This document shows positions 32,505 to 43,496 of a stretch of DNA of 64,000 nt, piece after piece. This DNA comes from Chlorocebus sabaeus (lineage: Eukaryota; Chordata; Mammalia; Primates; Cercopithecidae). Made by a program: the position numbers and the translations under genes. Numbering within the stretch: the stretch's first letter is position 1; every line of letters starts with the position of its first letter. The notes under the pieces were generated by a model. It was not told the DNA's origin. It was given only the letters and a program-made list of their open reading frames with translations, and made no database searches. Location of the stretch: NCBI RefSeq assembly GCF_047675955.1, contig NC_132911.1, positions 75,921,133 to 75,985,132 on the forward strand, given 5' to 3'.

Positions 32505-35500
32505 ATGATGACAGGATCAAATTCACACACAACAGTATTAACCTTAAATGTAAATGGGCCAAATGCCCCAATTAAAAGACATAAACTGGCAAGTTGGATA
32601 AAGAATCAAGACCCATTGATGTGCCGTATTCAGGAGACCCATCTCACATGCAAAGACATACACAGGCTCAAAATAAAGGGATGGAGGAATATTTACCAAG
32701 CAAATGGAAAGCAAAAAAAAAAAAAAAAAAAATCAGGAGTTGCAATGTTAGTCTCTGATAAAACAGACTTTAAACCAACAAATATCAAAAAAGACAAAGA
32801 ATGGCATTACATATTGGTAAAGGGATCAATGCAACAAGAAGAGCTAACTATCCTAAATATATATGCACCCAACTCAGGAGCACCCAGATTCATAAAGCAA
32901 GTTCTTAGAGATGTACAAAGAGACTTAGACTCCCACACAATAATAGTGGGAGACTTTACACCCCACTGTCAATATTAGATCAATGAGACAGAAAATTTAA
33001 CAAGGATAATCAGGACTTGAACTCAGCTCTGGACCAAGAGGACCTAATAGACATCTACAGAACTCTCCATCCCAAATCAACAGAATATATATTCTTCTCA
33101 GTGCCACATAGCACTTATTCTAAAATTGACCACATAATTGGAAGTAAAACCCTCCTCAGGACATGCAAAAGAATGAAAATCATAACAAACAGTCTCTTAG
33201 ACCACAGTGCAATCAAATTAGAACTCAGAATTAAGAAACTCACTCAAAACTGCACAACTACATAGAAACTGAACAACCTGCTCCTGAATGACCATGGGGT
33301 AAATAACAAAATAAAGTCAGAAATAAATAAGTTCTTTGAAACCAACGAGAACAAAGACACAACACACCAGAATCTCTAGGACACAGCTAAAGCAGTGTTT
33401 CGAGGGAAATTTACAGCACTAAATGCTCACATCAGAAACCAAGAAAAATTTAAAATCAACACCCTAACATCACAATTAAAAGAACTAGAGAAGCAAGAGC
33501 AAACAAATTCAAAAGCTAGCAGACGACAAGAAACAACTAAGCTCGGAGAAGAACTGAAGGAGATAGAGAAACGAAAAGCCCTTCAAAAAATCATTGAATC
33601 CAGAAGGTGGGTTTTTGAAAAGATTAACAAAATAGACCACTAGCAAGACTAATAAAGAAGAAAAGAGAGAAGAATCAAATAGACACAATAAAAAATTAAA
33701 GGGGATATCATCACTGATGACATAGAAATACAAACTTCCCTCAGAGAATACTATAAACACCTCTATACAAATAAACTAGAAAATCTTGAAGACATGGATA
33801 AATTCCTGGACACATACACCCTCCCAAGACTAAACTAGGAAGTCAAATCCCTGAATAGACCAATAACAAGTTTTGAAATTGAGGCAGTAATTAAGAGCCT
33901 ACCAACCAAACAAAGCCCAGGACCAGAGGGATTTGCAGTTGAATTCTACCAGAGGTACAAAGAGGAGCTAGTACCATTCCTTGGGAAACTATTCCAAACA
34001 ACAGAAAAAGAGGGACTCCTCCCTAACTAATTTTATAGGCCAGCATCATCCTGTCACCAAAACATGGCAGAGACACAAAAAAAAAAAAGAAAAGAAAATT
34101 TCAATCCAATATCCCTGATGAACATCGATGCAGAAATCCTCAATAAAATACTGGCAAACTGTATCCAGCAGCACATCAAAAAGCTTATCTACCATGATCA
34201 AGTCAGCTTCATCCCTGGAATGCACAGCTGGTTCAACATAGGCAAACCAATAAACGTAATCCATCACATAAATGGTACCAATGACAAAAACCACATGATT
34301 ATCTCAATAGATGCAGAAAAGGTCTTCAATACAATTCAACACTCCTTCATGCTAAAAACACTCAATAAACTAGGTATTGATGGAACATATCTCAAAATAA
34401 TAAGAACTATTTATGGCAAATCCATAGCCAATATCATACTGAATGGGCAAAAGCTGGAAGCATTCCCTTTGAAAACCAGCACAAGAAAAGGGTGCCTTCT
34501 CTTACCACTCCTATTCAACATGATATTAGAAGTTTTGGCCAAAGCAATCAGGCAAGAGAAAGAAATAAAGGGTATTCAAATAGGAAGACAGGAAGTCAAA
34601 TTGTCTTTGTTTGCAGGTGACATGATTGTGTATTTAGAAAACCCCTCATCTCAGCCCAAAAACTTAAGCTGACAAGCAACTTCAGCAAAGTCTCGGGATA
34701 CAAAATCAATGTGTAAAAATTACAAGCATTCCTATACACCAATAATAGACAAACAGAGAGCCCAATCATGAGTGAACCACCATTCACAATTGCTACAAAG
34801 AGAATAAAATACCTGGGAATACAATTTACAAGGGACACAAAGGATCTCTTCAAAAAGAACTACAAACCACTGCTCAAGGAAATAAAAGAGGACACAAACA
34901 AATGGAAAAAAACATTCCATGCTCATGGATAGGAAGAATCAGTATTATGAAAATGGCCATACTGCCCAAAGTAATTTATAGATTCAATGCTATTCCCATC
35001 AAGCTACAACTGACTTTCTTCACAGAATTAGAAAATCTACTTGAAATTTCATATGGAATTTTTAAAAAGCCCATATAGCCAAGACAATCCTAAGCAAAAA
35101 GAACAAAGCTGGAGACATCATGCTACCTGGCTTCAAATGATACTACAAGATTACAGTAACCAAAACAACATGACTGGTACCAAAACAGACATATAAAACA
35201 ATGGATCAGAACAGAGGCCTCAGAAATAACACCACAGGTCTACAACCATCTACCACCATCTGATCTTTGACAAAAACAAGCAAAGAGGAAAGGATTCCCT
35301 ATTTAATAAATGGTGTTGGGAAAACTGGCTAGTCTTATTCAGAAAATTGAAACTGGATCCCTTCCTTAAATGTTATACAAAAATTAACTCAAGATGGATT
35401 AAAGACTTAAACCTAAAACCTAAAACCATAAAAACCCCAGAAGAAAACCTAGGCAATATCATTCAGGACATAGGCATGGGCAAGGACTTCATGACTAAAA

Positions 35501-36209
35501 CACCAAAAGCAATTGCTATAAAAGCCAAAATTGACAAATGGGATCTAATTAAACTAAAGAGGCTCTGCACAGCAAAAGAAACTATCATCAGAGTGAACAG
35601 GAAACCTACAGAATGGGAGAAAATTTTTGCAATCTATCCATCTGACAAAGGGCTAATATCCAGAATCTACAAAGAACTCAAACAAATTTACAAGAAAAAA
35701 ACAACCCCATCAAAAAGTGAGTGAAGGATATGAACAGACACTTCTCAAAAGAAGACATTTATGTGGCCAACAAACATATGAAAAAAAAAAAAACTCATCA
35801 TAACTGGTCATTAAAGAAGTGCAAATCAAATACCAACTCACACCAGTTAGAATGGTGACCATTAAAAAGTCAAGAAACAACAGATGCTGGAGAGGATGTG
35901 GAGAAACAGGAACACTTTTACACTGTTGGTGGGAGTCTAAATTAGTTCAACTATTTTGGACAGAGTGGTGATTCCTTAAGGATCTAGAACTAGAAATATC
36001 ATTTGACCCAGCAATCCCATTACTGGGTGTATACCCAAAGGATTATAAATCATTCTACTATAAAGACATTCAAATATATGTTTATTGCAGCACTATTTCC
36101 TATAGCAAAAACTTGGAACCAACCCAAATGCTCATCAATGATAGACTGGATAAAGAAAATGTGGCCCATATATGCCATGGAATACTATGCAGCCATAAAA
36201 AAAGAATGA
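32505..36209 (+). pseudogene. L1 ORF2, inactivated
   Basis: Consecutive open pieces (32505-32978 endonuclease, 33017-33265, 33395-33643, 34064-34672 reverse transcriptase, 35347-35724, 36003-36209) cover the ORF2 order. At least six breaks separate them; an A-run at 32712-32731 extends the endonuclease region. Key motifs are altered (GDFT, FAGD). Confidence 0.9.
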
Positions 36210-38150
36210 GTTCATGTCCTTTGCAGGGACATGGATGAAGCTGGAAACCATCATTCTCAGCAAACTAACACAGGAAGGGAAATCTAAACACCCCATGTTC
36301 TCACTCATAATTGGGAGTTGAACAATGAGAACACATGGACACAGGGAGGGGACCATCACACACTGGGGCCTGTTGGGGTATCAGGGGCAAGGGGGCAAGA
36401 GCATCAGGACAAACAGCTAATGCATGCGGGGCTTAAAACCTAGATGATGGGATAATAGGTGCAGCAAACCAACATGGCACATGTATACCTACGTAACAAA
36501 CCTGCACATTCTGCACAAGTATCCCAGAACTTAAAGTAAAACAAAAAAATAAATAATAAATAAAAATAAATAAATAAAATAAATAAACAAAGATACCCAA
36601 AAATGTGGAAGCAAGTTTGGAACTGGGTAACAGGCTGAGGTTGGAACAGTTTGGAGGGCTCAGAAGAAGATAGGAAAATGTAGAATAGTTTGCAACTTCC
36701 TGGAGAATTGAAGGACTCAGAAAACTGGAAGATGTGGGAAAGTTTGGAACTTCCTAGAGATTTGTTGAATGCCTTTGACCAAAATTCTGATAGTGATATG
36801 GACAATAAAGTCCAGGATGAAGTGGTCTCAGATGGAGATGAGGAATTTGGAGGGAACCGGAATAAAGATTACTCTTGCTTTGCAAAGAGACTGGCGGCAT
36901 TTTGCCCCTGTCTTAGAGATCTGTGGGATTTTGAACTTCAGAGAGATGATTTAGGGTTTCTGGTGGAAGAAATTTCTAAGCAGCAAAGCATTCAAGAGGT
37001 GACAGAGCATAAAAGTTTGGAAAATTTGCAGCCTGACAATGCTGTAAAAAAAGAAAAATCCATTTTCTGAACAGACATTCAAGCACACTGCAGAATTTGC
37101 ATAAGTAATAGGCAGTCAAATGTTAATCACCAAGACAATGGGAAAAATGTCTCCAGGGCATTCCAGAGACCTTTACTGCAGGCCCTTCTATCACAGACCT
37201 GGAGGCCTAAGATGAAAAAATGGTTTTGTGGGCTGGACCCAGGACCCCCGTGCTCTGTGCAGCCTCAGGACACGGTTTCCTGCATCCCAGTTGTTTCAGC
37301 TCTAGCTATGGCTAAAAGGGGCCAATGTAAAGCTTAAGCCATTGCTTCAGAGGGTGCAAGTCCCAGGCCTTGGCACCTTATAAGTGGTACTGGGCCTGCA
37401 GAAGCACAGAAGTCAAGAAGTGAGATTTGGAAACCTCCACCTAGATTTTAGAGGATGTATGGAAATGCCTTGGTTTCCAGGCAGAAGTTTGCTGCAGGGG
37501 TGGATCCCTAACTGAGAACCACTGCTAGGGCAGTGCAGAAGGGAAATGTGGGGTTGGAGCCCACACACAGGGTCCCCACTGAGGCACTGCCTAATGGAGC
37601 TGTGAGAAGAGAGCCACCATCCTCCAGACCTCAGAATGGTATCTCCACCAACAGCTTGCACAGGGCACCTGGAAAAGCCACAGACGCTCAACGCCAGCCC
37701 AGGAAAGCAGCCTGGAATGGGGACGTACCCTGCAAAGCCACAGGGGCAGAGCTGCCAAAGGCCATAGGCATCCACCTCTTGCATCAGCATGACCTGAATC
37801 TGAGACATGAAGTCAAAGGGGATCATTTCAGAGCTTGAAGATTTGACTGCCCCACTGGATTTCAGACTTGCATGGGGACTGTTGCCCCTTTGTTTTGGCC
37901 AAATTCTCCCATTTGGAATGGGTGTGTTTACTCAATGCCTGTACCCACATTGTATCTAGGAAATAACTAACTTGCTGTTGATTTCACAGGATCATAGGTG
38001 GAAGGGACTTGCCTTGTCTCAGATGAGACTTCAGACTTGGACTTTTAGGTTAAAGCTGGGATGCGCTAACATTTTGAGGGACTGCTGGAAAGGGCAGGAT
38101 TGTGTTTTGAAGTATGAGGACATGAGATTCGGGAGATGCCAGGAGAGGAA

Positions 38151-38521
38151 TGATATGGTTTGGCTTTGTGTCCCTACCCAAATCTCATCTTGAATTGTAA
38201 TCCTCTAAGCTCCACATGTCATGGAAGCGACACAGTAGAGGTAACTCAATCACAGGGGCAGTTTCCCCCATGCTATTCTCATGATAGTAAGTTCTCACAA
38301 GACCTGATGGTTTTATAAGGGGCTTCCCCCTTCATTCGGCTCTCATTCTTCCTGTCACCATGTGAAAAAGGATATGTTTGCTTCCCCTTCTGCCATGTTT
38401 GTAAGTTTCCTGAGGACCCCCCACCACAGCACTGCAGAACTGAGTCAATTAAACCTCTTTCCTTTATAAATTACCCAGTCTCAGGCAGTTCTTGATAGCA
38501 ACATGAGAATGAACTAATACA
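38151..38521 (+). mobile_element. MaLR 3' LTR
   Basis: 371 bp with the same start and end as 29649-30007 and the same orientation, antisense to XKR9. Confidence 0.85.
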
Positions 38522-40100
38522 CATTATTATAACTACATAAGTGCAGTGTTTTTATTGCTTACTTTTCAAAAAAAAAAAACACACTATATTTCCTTTCTTT
38601 TAAAATGTTCCATTATTCCTGGAGTTGACAATTGCCTTGTTTCCCTACTTGGTTAGTTTCCATAACCCTATAATTATTTCTTAGCAAAATCTTCAAATTA
38701 ATTAATAAAACTCTTCTATATACATCTACTAGTTCTTTATTTTTCTGGTTTTTTAGAACACTATCCTCCCGCTCTAAGCCAGTTGCTCTTAAGTCTTGCT
38801 TCCAATCTTCCCGCAACTTCCCTTCACCTCTCTTCTACATTGCTTTCCTATTTCCTTGTTCTCCTATCATCTTTCTTGGTTTACTCTCACGTTTTGATTA
38901 AACTTTTGCCAGGCCTTCCAGAAAAAAATTTCTCAGAAGCAAAATTTTTTGAGACTTTGTATATCTCAAAACATCCTAATTCTACCCTCATACTTGATAC
39001 AGTTTTGCTAGAAATAGAATTCAAAATAAAAAAAAAAAGTTTTCCATTGAAACCTTAAACTTATTGTTCTATTATGTTTTAATTTCACTGTTATGGTTAA
39101 AAATTTCATGCCATTCAGTTTTTCTATCTTTAGTACATTACTTCTTTTTCCTCTCAAATCTTCTAGAATCATCTTTCTTTGCTTCTCTGAAATGATATAA
39201 TGATGTGCTTGATGTGAGCTATTTTTATTCACTCTTTCAATCTAATAACTCATATCCTTTAATGATATGCCCTGTTTTTATTCTTTGGTGATTTCTCTAG
39301 AAATCATAACATGAATATTAAGCATATCAAAGTTTAAGGCTAATCAATATTGTTACCTCAAAGATGAATATATCAATAAGATGGTGAAGCTAAAATTTCA
39401 GGGACTCTTACTTGCTCAGTCTCCTTCCAACCCTAGCAAAGCCTCATGTGTTCACCTTGTCACATATTTTTATAAAATTTGCAAAAATAAGACATTTTAA
39501 TTGCAGTTGATTAAATTCCCTGTCTCTTTCTACTCTTGCTTACTTTCTCTCACATATTCCCCTAGTATGTTCAAGTGACTGTGGGCATTTTGTGGATGTG
39601 GCTAAGGGAAACTAAGTTGAGACTACATTTAGTTTAAGCATAGGGGAAATGTTTACATGATTTGCTTCAATATGTAACATTAATGAGTGGCGGAGCTAGG
39701 ATTCCAAGGCAGTGTACCTGATCTTAACATTTATTCACTAAATTGTCTTTCAGATGTCAACAGGTCTTTCATTCCTAATGTGAGGGCACGATAGTCTATT
39801 CTCATCTAGTTGACACTATTATTTGACATTTTTGCCAATTTCCCACTTTCCTACCTGCTTCTAACATTTTTTCTATCATATTGCTGCCCTAAACTGTATC
39901 TTACACTCTGTTCAAACTAAATTTGTGCCATTGTCAAACTATGCGTTTGTTATACCTTTTCCTCAGTCTAAAATAACTTTGTCCAATGACATTATTCTTA
40001 ATTCTGTACTTATTAATTCAGAGATTTTTATTAATTTATTTGGCCTTAAGTACTGACATCAGTGAAGAAAATAGAGAACTCCCATGTTCACTAAATAAGA
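38522..40100. other. Intronic stretch without recognised gene
   Basis: AT-rich single-copy-looking DNA with short A-runs near 38569 and 39029. Some text near 38890-39240 may be very old repeat sequence, but I could not assign it. Confidence 0.5.
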
Positions 40101-40104
40101 CATC

Positions 40105-40653
40105 AACAGGGAAAGGACTGTCTATTCAATAAATGGTACTGGGATAACAGGCTAGCCATATTTAGAACACTGAGACTGGACCCCTTGATTTTACCATATA
40201 CAAAATCAACTCAAGATGGATTAAAAATTTAAACATAAAATGTAAAATTATAAAAACTCTAGAAGAAAATCTAGGAAATACCATTCTGGACATAGGCCTT
40301 GGCAAAGATCTCATGACAAAGACTACAAAATGATTGTAGGTTGCGTGCGGTGGCTCACGCCGTAATCACAGCACTTTGTTGAGGAATTTTGTGTCTATGT
40401 GCATCAAGGATACTGGCCTGGAGTTTCTTTTTTTCTTGTGTCACTGACAGGTTTTGGCATCAAAATGATGCTGACCTCAGAGAATAAATTAAATTAGGGA
40501 AGATTCCCGCCTCAATTTTTTGGAATAGTTTCAGTAGAATTGATACCAGCTCTTTTTTATACATCTGATAGCATTCAGCTATGAATCCATTTGGTCTAAG
40601 GATTTTTCTGGTTGGTAGGTTTTTTGTTACTGATTTAATTTCAGAATTCATAT
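40105..40653. mobile_element. Composite: L1 piece, 40 bp Alu piece, inverted L1 piece
   Basis: 40105-40335 is plus-strand L1 ORF2 (GGACTGTCTATTCAATAAATGG through GGCAAAGATCTCATGACAAAG). 40338-40378 is the first 40 bp of an Alu (GCGGTGGCTCACGCC and CAGCACTTTG). 40379-40653 is minus-strand L1 ORF2 from the reverse transcriptase region. Confidence 0.8.
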
Positions 40654-42277
40654 AACATAATTTTGTACATAGTTACTACAGAAAATTTGGAAATTCAGAA
40701 AAGTATTTTTTAAATGAAAACAATCATTCATAATTCCTCCACCCAGAAGCATACACACTTAACATTTTGCATATTTTCTTCCAGATATTTTTCTATATAA
40801 TAATCTCTTTGTAACCTTAAAAATATGCTGGCAGAAAATTTTATAAACTGTTTTTTGCCTACATTCTATGTCATAATCGCTTTCTTGTGTCATTAAAAGT
40901 TCTTTGTAAACACTCTAGTGGCTACATGTTCCATATTAACAGCCTACAATAATTTACCAATTTCTCTATTGTTAGACAATTGAATTATATCTCATTTTAT
41001 GCTATTTTTGAATAACTTATCTCAATTTCCTACTTCAATAAGAAACTATATAGATGAAAACTGAACATAAAGATAGCTATCACTGGATCTCATAGATAGT
41101 CCAGATGCTATGTATCCTTGGGAATCATCATGAGATCTCCCATAATACAGGCTGTAAGATCTACATTTTGAACTTCTAACTTCAGAACTATATAATACAG
41201 AACTGTTAAGGGTTCTGCATCACATAGAACCCAACCCATGAATTATTTGCATCAAAAAAAAAAAAAGATCTCATACACAATAGAGATCTCATACACACAA
41301 TCATTTTGTGTCTTCCTAACAATCAAAGTTAAGGTAAAAATATTAGAAGGGGCTATGCTCTAGAGGTTTACAAGAAAATGGGAACAGAGACACTGTTTAA
41401 CTGATATCACGTGTGAGTCTAGGACAGCAAGAACTCCAGGGAAGATAACAATCTTACTCCCTGAAATGAATCCCAGAATAAATGGAACCCTAGTCATTAA
41501 TGCAATTTGGGACTATTATTTAGCAAATAAATCGTTTTTTAACATCTCAAGTTAATTACCTATAAAAGGACTTTTCAAAAAGGAAAATGGAAATAAACTT
41601 TTCTTTAAAAAATGAACATTTTTACCTTAACGAGCAAATCTACTGTAAAACAGCAAACACATTGGCCAACTTGCAAAACATTCATTAGTTTTTTAGTATT
41701 TACACTTTTACCCAGTAATTCCACTTCTGGAAATTTAACCAATGGATATACTTTTTACATGCAAGTGATTTATGTATAAGATTACTCGTTGCGCATTTTT
41801 TCAATGGTTAAATATAAGAAACAACCTAAATTAACATAAATAGGGAGCTTATTAAATAAATTATGGTACATTCATAATTTGCAATACAATGCAGAAAATA
41901 AAAATGAATGTGGGAAATTTTTCTGTACTAATATGAACGGATCTCCAAGATACACTATGAGGCACAAAAAACGAAGACAGTTTTTATTTTATGTTAACAT
42001 TTGTGTTAAGGAAAAAAGAAAAAAAAAGGACATATGCTTTAAAAACTTTTCTGAAGGAATCATCAAATAACTAACAATAGTAGTTTTCTTTCTGGGCAGA
42101 TGGATACAGTATATATCCATATATTTTTTGATATTTCAACCATATTACCGTACTTCCTTTTCAAAAGAATAAATGATTTTTGAAGTATTAAAAATTTCTA
42201 AAGTCAGCCAATATTTATATAGTTGACATAAGGTCTCAGTGGCATCCATCTAACACAAGGAGTTAAGAAAAACTTAC
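40654..42277. other. Intronic stretch, including a likely ancient L1 3' end at 41690-42160
   Basis: The first kilobase shows no recognisable feature. From about 41690 the text CCAGTAATTCCACTTCTGGAAATTTAACC through ATTAAATAAATTATGGTACATTC resembles the ORF2 end of ancient L1M elements, plus strand. Confidence is limited by divergence. Confidence 0.55.
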
Positions 42278-42498
42278 ACTGACTGAAATTCGCTTGTCCA
42301 TGCTCCAGAAGAATGTAGAGTTGAAGAATAAGTTGTGGGCAGCCTTCCAGGTAGGTCTCAAATAGTCTGAGCATGCTCAAATCAGTCACTCTATCTATAA
42401 CTTCTTTATGTAGATCGATTTGTTCTTCCATGAAGTTAGTAGTATTGCTGTCATACATAAAAGCTGCATGGTAACCCCTTTTCAAGGCAAACCAATAC
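42278..42498 (-). CDS. XKR9: XKR9 internal coding exon (about residues 92-165)
   Basis: This 221-base exon has AG acceptor bases at 42500-42499 and a GT donor starting at 42277 (CAGT then GTAAGT). It gives one base, then 73 codons from YWFALKRGYHAAF to HGQANFSQ, then one base of the next codon, so the phase matches the exon at 19950. It corresponds to the middle of XKR9, including the conserved LFETYLEGCPQLILQLYILLEHG helix region shared by XK-related scramblases. Differences from the human protein as I remember it are few (MYDSNTTNFMEEQ region). The polypyrimidine tract before the acceptor is weak and A-rich (AAAGAGAAATGTTTATGTTTACTTTATAG). Upstream in gene direction an L1 3' end lies only 92 bp away. 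The first coding exon, which holds the start codon, is absent from this window. Confidence 0.95.
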
Positions 42499-43496
42499 CT
42501 ATAAAGTAAACATAAACATTTCTCTTTAGTCTTATATTCTTTATAACATGTCTGTTAATACACATAATAATTTGGGAAAAGGAATATGTGGGTTTTTTTT
42601 TATTATTATACTTTATGTTCTAGGGTACATGTGCACAACGTGCAGGTTTGTTACATATGTATACATGTGCCATGTTGGTGTGCTGCACCCATTAACTCAT
42701 CATTTACATTAGATATATCTCCTAATGCTATCCCTCCCCGCTCACCCCACCCCACAACAGGCCCCGGTGTGTGATGTTCCCCTTCCTGTGTCCAAGTGAT
42801 CTCATTGCTCAATTCCCACTTATGAGTGAGAACATGCAGTGTTTGGTTTTCTGTTCTTGCAATAGTTTGCTGAGAATGATGGTTTCCAGCTGCACCCATG
42901 TCCCTACAAAAGACATGAACTCATCCTTTTTTATGGCAGCATAGTATTCCATGGTGTATATGTGCTACATTTTCTTAATCCAGTCTGCCATTGATGGACA
43001 TTTGGGTTGATTCCAAGTCTTTGCTATTGTGAATAGTGCCACAATAAACATACGTGTGCATGTGTCTTTATAGCAGCATGATTTATAATCCTTTGGATAT
43101 ATACCCAGTAATGGGATGGCTGGGTCAAATGGTATTTCTAGTTCTAGATCCCTGAGGAATCACCACACTGTCTTCCACAGTGGTTGAACTAGTTTACACT
43201 CCCACCAACAGTGTAAAAGTATTCCTATTTCCCCACATCTTTTCTAGCATCTGTTGTTTCCTGACTTTTTAATGATTGCCATTCTAACTGGTATAAGATG
43301 GTATCTCATTGTGGTTTTGATTTGCATTTCTCTGATGGCCAATGATGATGAGCATTTTTTTCATGTCTCTCTTGGCTGCATAAATGTCTTCTTTTGAGAA
43401 GTGTCTGTTCATATCCTTTGCCCAGTTTTTGATGGGGTTGTTTTTTTCTTGTAAATTTGTTTGAGTTCTTTGTAGGTTCTGGATATTAGGCCTTTG

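Larger units (their letters stand above)
30055..36588 (+). mobile_element. Full-length L1, inactivated, inside the MaLR element
   Basis: The element begins with CAGAGAACCCAGACTAAGATGGCCGAA, which keeps the AAGATGGCC core of the L1 start. It has a 5' UTR of about 1.35 kb, a broken ORF1 (about 31405-32460) and a broken ORF2 (about 32505-36210), and ends in an A-rich AAATAAATAAA tail. The 15 bp target duplication AAAGATACCCAAAAA is perfect (30040-30054 and 36589-36603). ORF2 defects include several stops, GDFT where the endonuclease motif has GDFN (near 32950), and FAGD in the reverse transcriptase motif (near 34612). Confidence 0.95.
29649..38521 (+). mobile_element. MaLR element (THE1/MST type), LTR-internal-LTR, split by an L1
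   Basis: The 5' LTR is at 29649-30007 and the 3' LTR at 38151-38521. Both start TGATATGGTTTGGCTTTGTG and end CTAATACA. The internal part is 30008-30054 plus 36604-38150, about 1.6 kb once the L1 is removed, which is the usual size of non-autonomous THE1-type interiors. Open pieces at 36690-37070 and 37533-37838 are remnants of the MaLR gag-like frame. A purine stretch (AGGAGAGGAA) precedes the 3' LTR. Flanks CCTTA and CATTA are possible one-mismatch target duplications. Confidence 0.85.
19951..42277 (-). other. XKR9: XKR9 intron between the two visible coding exons
   Basis: This 22.3 kb intron is bounded by GT at 42277-42276 and AG at 19952-19951 on the minus strand. It is largely built from retroelements: a class I ERV copy, a mariner relic, a MaLR element with both LTRs, a full-length L1 and several Alus, most inserted antisense to the gene. 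No further coding exon of this gene was recognised in it. Confidence 0.9.

Noticed and set aside
36690..37838. Open frames of 126 and 101 codons as host genes
   Set aside because: They lie in the MaLR interior between its two LTRs and are remnants of that element, not host exons.
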